Assembly (NCBI RefSeq): GCF_011405655.1
Contig: NZ_AP022829.1
Span: 434,001 to 498,000, forward strand
Direction of reading: 5' to 3'
Source: Adlercreutzia hattorii
Lineage (GTDB): Bacteria > Actinomycetota > Coriobacteriia > Coriobacteriales > Eggerthellaceae
DNA length: 64,000 nucleotides
Positions 43,885 through 49,795 of the stretch are shown here, piece after piece (positions within the stretch are counted from its first letter, which is position 1; every line of letters begins with the position of its first letter). The notes beneath the pieces are model-generated. The model was not told the DNA's origin. It was given only the letters and a program-made list of their open reading frames with translations, and ran no database searches. The position numbers were made by a program, and so were the translations under genes.

Positions 43885-45032
43885 TCACGCGCAGGAGCTT
43901 TGTGATGTTAGCGGGTATTGGGGCCATGGGGCTGCTGGGCACACCAGGGTGTGCCGCTCTGACTGAGGAGTCGCCAAGAGATGTAGCCGAAGAGGGAGGG
44001 CCGCGTGAGAGTTCGTCGCCGACTCCCCAAAAGGAGCCGATCAATGCCGGCGAGCCATTTTCGGGGGAGATTGCTCCCGGGATGCTGTGCGTTGCGGAGT
44101 ACGCGACGAACGCTCTTGCAGTTGTCGACGCGAGGGCGGGAGAAGTAGTTGGGCGCATTCCCGTCGGCCGCAATCCGGCTTCGGTTCTAGTTATGCAGGG
44201 TATCGTTTTCGTGGGATGCAGCGGTACTGGCGAGGTGACGGCGGTCCCGGTAGCAAATCCGGCCGCTGCGGCCCCCATTCCCGTGGGACATCAGATTCTC
44301 GGGCTGTGTCGCGACGAGGCCCGGGGGCTTATCTATGCTGGCGACTACTTTGCCAACGGCGTCCATGCAATCGATGCGGCGCTGCAATCGCTTGTGAGTA
44401 CGATGGATCTGAGCTCCTCGGGGTTCAGCGGCCGTACCGACCCGCCGCCTTGCTGCACCATTGAGCCGGGGGCCGGCCGCCGCACGGTGGCGTTGGCCCT
44501 GGCGCCTGAGGGGGACGTGCTGTACGCGGCCAACTACGGCACCTACGACGTGGCTCGCATCGATCTTGCGACGGGCGAGGAGCTCGATGCCTTCGACGGC
44601 GTGGTGGGTCCGCGGCAGATTCTTGTGTCGGCCGATGGCGGCCAGCTCATTTTGGCCGGCGTGGGCGGTGAGGGCGAGCAGCAGGTGAGCGCGCTGTACG
44701 TGCTCGACCGCGCCACGGGCAAGCGGGTGCTCGAGGTGCCCGTGGGGCTCTCCGTGGCCGGAGTGGCGCTTGCCGCCGATGGGCGGCGGGCGTGGGCTAT
44801 CGCCCGGGACGACGGCGAGCTCGTGGCCTTCGACGCGGCCGATTGGACGGAGACGGGGCGGCTCTCACTGGGCGTGGGCATCGACACGCTGGTGCTCTCG
44901 CCCGACGGGGAGACGCTCTTTGTGGGAAACAGCATTGGTGGTCAGGTGCATGCCGTTGACGCGGAGACGCTGGCGCTGCGCACGACCGTGGAAGGATTGG
45001 CGGCGCCTAAGGGCCTCGCCGTCATTGTCTGA
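43881..45032 (+). CDS. Secreted YVTN-type beta-propeller protein (putative lipoprotein)
   Basis: This 383-residue protein has a twin-arginine-like signal (MITRRSFVMLAGIGAMGLLG) followed by TPGC, a possible lipobox. The mature part is built of repeated blades (AVVDARAGEVVGRIPVGRNP; VARIDLATGEELDAFDG; VLDRATGKRVLEVPVG), as in YVTN/surface-layer or NHL-like propellers. It probably works outside the membrane with the FtsX permease. The role is unproven, though ABC systems plus secreted repeat proteins recall Nos-type metal-site assembly. Confidence 0.8.
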   Translation: MITRRSFVMLAGIGAMGLLGTPGCAALTEESPRDVAEEGGPRESSSPTPQKEPINAGEPFSGEIAPGMLCVAEYATNALAVVDARAGEVVGRIPVGRNPASVLVMQGIVFVGCSGTGEVTAVPVANPAAAAPIPVGHQILGLCRDEARGLIYAGDYFANGVHAIDAALQSLVSTMDLSSSGFSGRTDPPPCCTIEPGAGRRTVALALAPEGDVLYAANYGTYDVARIDLATGEELDAFDGVVGPRQILVSADGGQLILAGVGGEGEQQVSALYVLDRATGKRVLEVPVGLSVAGVALAADGRRAWAIARDDGELVAFDAADWTETGRLSLGVGIDTLVLSPDGETLFVGNSIGGQVHAVDAETLALRTTVEGLAAPKGLAVIV

Positions 45033-45043
45033 AAGGGAGCAGA

Positions 45044-45463
45044 ATGAAGAACGTGAAGCTGATCGTGCCGATCATCTCGCTGGTGTGCGCCGCCGTGGTG
45101 TGTGGGGCGGTGCTTCTGTGGGCACCCGTCTGCGCGGGAACCCTCGAGCTAGCCAATGGGAACATGGTGCCCATGCGGTGCGCCTACACGGCCAAGGTCG
45201 CCGTGCTGCTGGCGCTGGTGCTGGCCGCGGTGGCGGTGGCGGCGCTCGTGACGAAGCGCCCCATGACTGTGGCGCTGGTGCTGTTGTCGTGCGCCATCGT
45301 GCTCATGACTTTCGACACGCCGCTGTCCGTCGGCGTGTGCAAGAGCGCCGACATGGCCTGCCAGGCCACGGCCCTCTGGCTGCGCATCGCCGGAGGCGTG
45401 TCAGCGGTAGCCGCCCTGGCCGGCGCCCTCCTCAACCCCGACCGCAAGCGCGTAGCGGAGTAG
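45044..45463 (+). CDS. DUF4418-family four-helix membrane protein
   Basis: This 139-residue protein has four hydrophobic helices and several cysteines near the membrane faces (VCGAVLLWAPVCAGTLE; PMRCAYTAK; CKSADMACQ). It matches the DUF4418 family, which commonly accompanies FtsX/ATPase pairs. It starts 12 bases after the propeller gene. Cysteine content at the outer face is consistent with redox or metal work but is not proof. Confidence 0.75.
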   Translation: MKNVKLIVPIISLVCAAVVCGAVLLWAPVCAGTLELANGNMVPMRCAYTAKVAVLLALVLAAVAVAALVTKRPMTVALVLLSCAIVLMTFDTPLSVGVCKSADMACQATALWLRIAGGVSAVAALAGALLNPDRKRVAE

Positions 45464-45534
45464 GGCGTCCCTCGCGCTCGGGCCGCAAGCCTGCCCAGGT
45501 GCGCTAGGTTGACGATAACCCTCTTCTTCGATAT

Positions 45535-45564
45535 CCTTCTCTATCACTTTGGTGATAGAGAAGG
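45535..45564 (+). promoter_or_regulatory. Perfect hairpin covering the ribosome-binding site of the DUF3990 gene
   Basis: CCTTCTCTATCAC-TTTG-GTGATAGAGAAGG is a perfect 13-bp dyad. Its right arm contains most of the GAAGGAG ribosome-binding site 7 bases before the ATG at 45572. It can act in RNA as a translation block, and in DNA as an operator for the XRE protein encoded downstream. Confidence 0.7.
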
Positions 45565-45571
45565 AGTTGTT

Positions 45572-46231
45572 ATGAGCGAGTCCGTGCGCCTTTACCATGG
45601 GTCGCCTATCCGGGTGCCAAGGCCGTTGTTCGGGGTGGGCAACCCCTATAACGACTACGGCCTGGGCTTCTACTGCACCGAGTCGCTTGAGCTGGCCTGT
45701 GAATGGGCGTGCCCGAAGGCGAGGGACGGGTTCGCGAACGCCTACGACCTCGCTCTCGACGGCCTCGATGTCGTCGATTTGGATGCCGAGCCTAACGGCA
45801 CCATCGAATGGCTCGCCGTGCTCTTTGCCAACCGACAGTTCGACGTGGCAACAAATCTCATGGAGGCCGCCAAGTCCTACGTGGCGGCTCGTTATCCGGC
45901 AGAGCTGGGCAAGGCGGATGTGATCATCGGCTACCGGGCCGACGACTCCTACTTCTCGTTCGCCCGGGCCTTTCTGGAAAACCGCATCAGCCTTGGGCAG
46001 CTTGAACGGGCCATGAAGCTCGGCGGCCTGGGCCGCCAGGTGGTCGCGGTGAGCGAGGCCGCTTTCGGGGCCCTCACGTTTGCGGGGGCAGAAGTGGCCC
46101 TAGCGTCTCGGTGGCACGAGAGGCGCATGCGGCGGGACGAGAGGGCCCGGCGCGATTTCGATCGCATCCTGCACGAAGAGCCCTTCGACCCCGCTGGCGT
46201 GTACATGCTCGACCTGATGAGGGAGGGCTGA
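45572..46231 (+). CDS. DUF3990-family protein (putative ADP-ribosyltransferase-like toxin)
   Basis: This 219-residue protein begins MSESVRLYHGSPIRVPRPLF and has the DUF3990 signature NDYGLGFYCTESLELACEWA, an ART-like H-Y-E style core (YHGS ... GFYCTE). Members occur in small gene pairs resembling toxin-antitoxin modules. Here it is followed after 3 bases by an XRE-domain gene. The start at 45572 is set by GAAGGAG. Enzymatic activity is inferred from fold family only. Confidence 0.72.
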   Translation: MSESVRLYHGSPIRVPRPLFGVGNPYNDYGLGFYCTESLELACEWACPKARDGFANAYDLALDGLDVVDLDAEPNGTIEWLAVLFANRQFDVATNLMEAAKSYVAARYPAELGKADVIIGYRADDSYFSFARAFLENRISLGQLERAMKLGGLGRQVVAVSEAAFGALTFAGAEVALASRWHERRMRRDERARRDFDRILHEEPFDPAGVYMLDLMREG

Positions 46232-46234
46232 GAG

Positions 46235-46891
46235 ATGGGGGAGTACCATTATGCGGTCATCGAGCTGCCGTCCTCGCCCTATGCCCACGACCTGCAGGAG
46301 GTGCTGGCGTTCGTCTTCGATATCGGCGTGAACCTCGCCGGGTGCACGGGTTCCCAGGTGGCCCACGCGTTTTTGGCATCGGGCCTCGCCGAGGAATTCG
46401 AGAAGCAGAACCCGGTGTACGTGGCCGGGAAGTCGTCCTACGACCTGCTGCGCACCATGCTGCCGCTGCTTCCCTGCGAGGAGCTGCCCGCGCCGAGTCT
46501 CCGCTACGACCGCACGCCGGACTTCTGGGTCGGGTGGGTGCTCGCGCACTACCAGATGGTCACGGGGTGCTCGTACCGATCCATCTTCGCGACGGCCACC
46601 TACGACGAAATTCGCTCCATGTACTGGCCGCTGCACGAGGCCCCCGAGGGCAAGTTCGTCGCCGTTTTCGACGAGATGCGCACCGAGCGCGCGGGGGCCA
46701 CTAACCTCCGCATGCTGCGGGAGGCAGCCGGCCTCTCCCAGTCGCAGCTGGCGAAGGCGTCCGGCGTGGGGCTGCGATCCATCCAGCTCTACGAGCAGCG
46801 ACAGAAGGACATCAACAAGGCCCAGGGCATAGCCCTCTACCGCCTGTCCCGCGCCCTCCGCTGCACCATGGAGCAGCTGCTGGAACGGTAG
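46235..46891 (+). CDS. XRE-domain protein paired with DUF3990 (putative antitoxin)
   Basis: This 218-residue protein has an unrecognised N-terminal domain of about 150 residues and a C-terminal Cro/CI helix-turn-helix (LRMLREAAGLSQSQLAKASG, then VGLRSIQLYEQRQ). The HTH could bind the perfect dyad at 45535-45564 and repress the pair. Its tight linkage to DUF3990 supports a toxin-antitoxin or defence role. It is convergent with the truncated LuxR gene. Confidence 0.68.
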   Translation: MGEYHYAVIELPSSPYAHDLQEVLAFVFDIGVNLAGCTGSQVAHAFLASGLAEEFEKQNPVYVAGKSSYDLLRTMLPLLPCEELPAPSLRYDRTPDFWVGWVLAHYQMVTGCSYRSIFATATYDEIRSMYWPLHEAPEGKFVAVFDEMRTERAGATNLRMLREAAGLSQSQLAKASGVGLRSIQLYEQRQKDINKAQGIALYRLSRALRCTMEQLLER

Positions 46892-46916
46892 AAGGGGACG
46901 CACGCTGGCAGCCCCT

Positions 46917-46949
46917 GGCGATTCTGCACTCACTGCGTTCAGAATCGCC
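46917..46949. terminator. Bidirectional hairpin between the XRE and LuxR genes
   Basis: GGCGATTCTG and CAGAATCGCC form a perfect 10-bp stem with a 13-nt loop between convergent stop codons. There is no long T-tract. Confidence 0.6.
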
Positions 46950-46956
46950 TCTGCTC

Positions 46957-47322
46957 TTACCGTCCCTCGGGCTCGAAGCGCTCCACGAGGGCGATGAGTT
47001 CTTGGCGCTTGTGGGTGTCCAGCTTGACGTAGATGCGCTTGGAATGAGTGCGCACCGTGTTCTCGGAGACGAACAACAACTCAGCGATGTGGGCCACAGT
47101 GTTGCCCCGGGCGATGAGCTCGGCCACCTCGGCCTCGCGGGCCGAAAGGCCGTAGAACTCGCGCACCGCTGCCATCTGCTTCGAGAAACAGTCGCGGAAG
47201 GCGGCGCCGTCGCGTGCGAGCAGCGCGCTGCTAGACGGTGCGCTCTTGGGGGTCGTTTCTGTAGCACCTTCGCCCTGCTCGCCGCACTCTTCCTCATGCG
47301 CTTCACCTTCTACATGAGCCAC
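46957..47322 (-). CDS. Truncated LuxR-family regulator (HTH domain only)
   Basis: This 121-residue protein (GTG start) has an acidic low-complexity N-terminus and a complete LuxR helix-turn-helix (YGLSAREAEVAELIARGNTV, then AHIAELLFVSENTVRTHSKR) ending VERFEPEGR. It closely resembles the C-terminal part of the membrane LuxR protein at 20432-22078 but lacks all membrane helices. It is therefore probably the remnant of such a regulator. A weak ribosome-binding site makes expression uncertain. Confidence 0.6.
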   Translation of the reverse strand: MAHVEGEAHEEECGEQGEGATETTPKSAPSSSALLARDGAAFRDCFSKQMAAVREFYGLSAREAEVAELIARGNTVAHIAELLFVSENTVRTHSKRIYVKLDTHKRQELIALVERFEPEGR

Positions 47323-47346
47323 CTCACCGTAGGCCTCGGCGTCTAA
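47275..47346 (+). pseudogene. Possible 3' remnant of a DmsC-type membrane anchor gene
   Basis: In the plus frame this stretch encodes LLAALFLMRFTFYMSHLTVG followed by LGV and a stop. That resembles the extreme C-terminus of DmsC-family anchors (R-x-x-FY ... VG). It lies antisense to the acidic start of the truncated LuxR gene, which suits a deletion that fused the ends of a dms operon and its convergent regulator. The match is short. Confidence 0.3.
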
Positions 47347-47376
47347 TCTGACAAAACTTTTTACAGTTTACGGAAA

Positions 47377-47401
47377 AATCTGTTAAAAATTTTGACAGAT
47401 T
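47377..47401. promoter_or_regulatory. AT-rich inverted repeat upstream of the truncated LuxR gene
   Basis: AATCTGT and ACAGATT flank TAAAAATTTTG in an AT-rich island within otherwise GC-rich DNA, 55 bases upstream of the LuxR start and downstream of the phosphodiesterase stop. It could be a promoter/operator or a weak terminator. Confidence 0.3.
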
Positions 47402-47428
47402 GCCCGCAAGGAGAGCGAGTGAGATCGC

Positions 47429-47944
47429 CTAAGCCTCCATCAGCACTTTCCCGTCCAGGTTCTCCACCCAGGTGTGCCGAATGTGGCCGTCTTCCACGTC
47501 CATCTTTGCGATGGTGCGGCCGAAATCGCTGCGAGGGCGGTACACGGCGCCGGGGCACAGGTAGAGGCCCGCGGGCCGCGCGTCGGGGCCCGTTTTCAGC
47601 TCGGGCACGTGGGTGTGGCCGTGAATGATGACGTCGGGCAGGGGGTCGCCCGGTGCCAAGGCCGCCGATCCGGCGAAGCTCACGCGCACGTCGCCCGGCT
47701 TGTGGCCCACGAGGAAGCGCACGCCTTCCAAAACCGGGTGCGCGAAATGGCCCGCGGCGCTGCCGTACTCGTCGAAGTCGTTGTTGCCAAGCACCGCCGT
47801 GACTGGCGCCAGTGTTTCCAGCTCGCGCAGAACGGACGGCCCGCCGATGTCCCCGGCGTGAATGATGTGGTCGCAATCCGCCAGGGCCGCATAGGCGCGC
47901 GGGTCCAGCGAGCCGTGGGTGTCCGAGATGATGCCGATGCGCAC
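47429..47944 (-). CDS. YfcE/MJ0936-type metallophosphoesterase
   Basis: This protein of about 171 residues has the calcineurin-like metal motifs ISDTHG, HAGDIGG, LGNND and HGHTH. It would be a small phosphodiesterase of the YfcE class; the substrate is unknown. GTG at 47944 is preferred because it follows GAAAGGAGCCCGGCT; an upstream ATG at 47971 lacks comparable support. Confidence 0.87.
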   Translation of the reverse strand: MRIGIISDTHGSLDPRAYAALADCDHIIHAGDIGGPSVLRELETLAPVTAVLGNNDFDEYGSAAGHFAHPVLEGVRFLVGHKPGDVRVSFAGSAALAPGDPLPDVIIHGHTHVPELKTGPDARPAGLYLCPGAVYRPRSDFGRTIAKMDVEDGHIRHTWVENLDGKVLMEA

Positions 47945-48037
47945 AGCCGGGCTCCTTTCGAGAAATGCCATGGCCCTCCATCGCTCTTTTGCCTATCCAG
48001 CGAGCGATAGGTGCGGGCGCGAAGGCCGGTTCCTCCC

Positions 48038-48043
48038 TATAAT
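48038..48043 (+). promoter_or_regulatory. Consensus -10 (TATAAT) upstream of metF
   Basis: TATAAT lies 66 bases before the metF start with no obvious -35. A CCTATC/GATAGG dyad at 47992-48011 lies just upstream and could be an activator or repressor site. Confidence 0.45.
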
Positions 48044-48109
48044 AGCGCGTGGAAGATGTGACGCGCCCGACGCGCAGAGGAATCGCACGAGGAAAGAGAT
48101 CCGTCGCTT

Positions 48110-49042
48110 ATGGAAACTGTTGCCCGCCTATTCGAGGAGAGCCGCGAGAATCGTTCGGCCGACGCCCGGTGCTGTGGGGTGGCCGATAAGGAAGGCGCCG
48201 CGGGGCGCATTCCCTTCTCGGCAGAGATGTTCCCGCCGAAAGGCCAGCTCACGTTAGATGCGGCCCGAAAGGTTGTGGAAGGTTTGCGCGCGGCGTCGCC
48301 GGACTTCATCTCGGTGACCTGCTCGGCTGGCGGCAGCGGCAACGGCAGCGGCGGTCAGACGGCGGCCATCGCCGAGCTCGTCCAGAAGGAGGCGGCCATA
48401 CCCGCCGTCGCCCACTTCACCTGCGTGAGCGCCACCCGTGCTTCGGTGGACGATGCTGTGGAAGACCTGCGCGCCGCCGACGTGAAAACAGTGCTCGCCC
48501 TGCGCGGCGACCTTGTGGATGGCCAGCAGCCGGCCGACTTCCGTTATGCCTGCGAGCTCATCCCGCGCCTGAAGGAGGCGGAGCTGTGCGTGGGCGCGGC
48601 GGCCTACCCCGAGGGACACATCGACTGCCTGGACCCGCGCGAGAACATCCGCCATCTGCGCGCGAAGCAGGATGCCGGCGCCGACTTCTTCATCACCCAG
48701 CTGTTCTTCAACAACGATGACTTCTACCGTTTCCGTGAGGCGGCCGAATCGGCGGGCGTTACCGCGCCCATCTCCTGCGGCATCATGCCGTTTCTGGGGA
48801 AGTCGCAGATCCAGCGCATGGTGTTCCTCTGCGGCAGCTCGCTGCCGGCGCCCATCATCAAGCTGCTGGCGAAATACGAGGACGACCCGGCCTCCCTGCG
48901 CCAAGCCGGCATCGAATACGCCTGCAACCAACTGGTCGACCTCGGCCGCCACGGCGTCGACGGCCTGCACGTGTACGCCATGAACCAGCCGGATATCGCC
49001 TGTGCCGCTGCCGAGGCGGTCGCCGCTGCCGGACTTCGGTGA
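48110..49042 (+). CDS. metF: 5,10-methylenetetrahydrofolate reductase
   Basis: This 310-residue TIM-barrel flavoprotein contains FSAEMFPPKG, FISVTCSAGGSG, VLALRGD, GADFFITQLFF and ISCGIMPF, all standard for MetF. It makes methyl-tetrahydrofolate for the cobalamin-dependent methionine synthase encoded just downstream. The start at 48110 follows GAGGAAAGAG. No cobalamin or SAM riboswitch is recognisable in the short leader. Confidence 0.92.
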   Translation: METVARLFEESRENRSADARCCGVADKEGAAGRIPFSAEMFPPKGQLTLDAARKVVEGLRAASPDFISVTCSAGGSGNGSGGQTAAIAELVQKEAAIPAVAHFTCVSATRASVDDAVEDLRAADVKTVLALRGDLVDGQQPADFRYACELIPRLKEAELCVGAAAYPEGHIDCLDPRENIRHLRAKQDAGADFFITQLFFNNDDFYRFREAAESAGVTAPISCGIMPFLGKSQIQRMVFLCGSSLPAPIIKLLAKYEDDPASLRQAGIEYACNQLVDLGRHGVDGLHVYAMNQPDIACAAAEAVAAAGLR

Positions 49043-49132
49043 ACACCGTGGTTGTCTTTTACGCCATCTCGAGAGCCGTGCCGAAGGCGCTGTGCCTAAG
49101 AGCCTCCGACGTTGTTGGAGGATGGTGACGCC

Positions 49133-49795
49133 GTGGAACTGAAAACGCGCGTCGATAGGGAAGAGGCCCTGGCGTTTCTGGGCCATCGCGGCCAGGAGCT
49201 GGGGGATCTGCGCGAAAGGCTGGAACGCGCGGCTTGCTTGTGCGAAAAGGAGCTCGTCCCGCGCGGGGTGTACCGCGAGATGGACGCGTCGGAAGCCCTC
49301 GCCCTGTTGCCGGGCCGCGATATCGCTCGCCATGTGGGAGGCTGCACGCGCGTGGTGCTGCTGGCGGTGACGCTGGGGACGCAAAGCGAGATGCTGCTGC
49401 GTCGCGAGCGCGCCCTCAGCGCGACGGACGGCCTGCTCGCGGATGCCTGCGCATCGTCGCTCGTGGAACAGGCGGCCAATGTGCTGAACGGGCATATCGT
49501 GGAAGAGGCCGCGGCGCGAGGTCTGGCCGCCACTACGCGCTTCAGCCCCGGCTATGGCGACCTGCCGCTGAGCTGCCAGCCGGCTTTTCTCGTCGCAAGT
49601 GGCGCCGATCGCGCCCTGGGAATCTGCGCCACGGCGGCCCACCTTCTCGTTCCCGCCAAATCCATCACGGCCGTCATCGGCCTGTACCCCGGTCGAGGTT
49701 TCGTCCGGGAAGGAGCGCGCTGCTCCACTTGCCCCGTTGCCGATACGTGCGCCCTGCGCGCTCAAGGAAGGACTTGCTATGGCAACCCCGCGTAA
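49133..49795 (+). CDS. Stand-alone methionine synthase activation-domain protein
   Basis: This protein of about 220 residues matches the SAM-binding activation domain of MetH: RFSPGYGDLPLSCQPAFL and LLVPAKSITAVIGLYPGRG. A C-terminal Cys cluster follows (CSTCPVADTCAL). It would reactivate oxidised cobalamin on MetH by reductive methylation. GTG at 49133 with GGAGG upstream is likely; a TTG at 49112 is also possible. Its 3' end overlaps metH by 17 bases, so the split pieces are made together. Confidence 0.82.
   Translation: MELKTRVDREEALAFLGHRGQELGDLRERLERAACLCEKELVPRGVYREMDASEALALLPGRDIARHVGGCTRVVLLAVTLGTQSEMLLRRERALSATDGLLADACASSLVEQAANVLNGHIVEEAAARGLAATTRFSPGYGDLPLSCQPAFLVASGADRALGICATAAHLLVPAKSITAVIGLYPGRGFVREGARCSTCPVADTCALRAQGRTCYGNPA

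Noticed and set aside
47945-49132. Cobalamin or SAM riboswitch for metF/metH
   Set aside because: The leaders are short and no conserved riboswitch core was recognised; only a -10 and a small dyad are visible.
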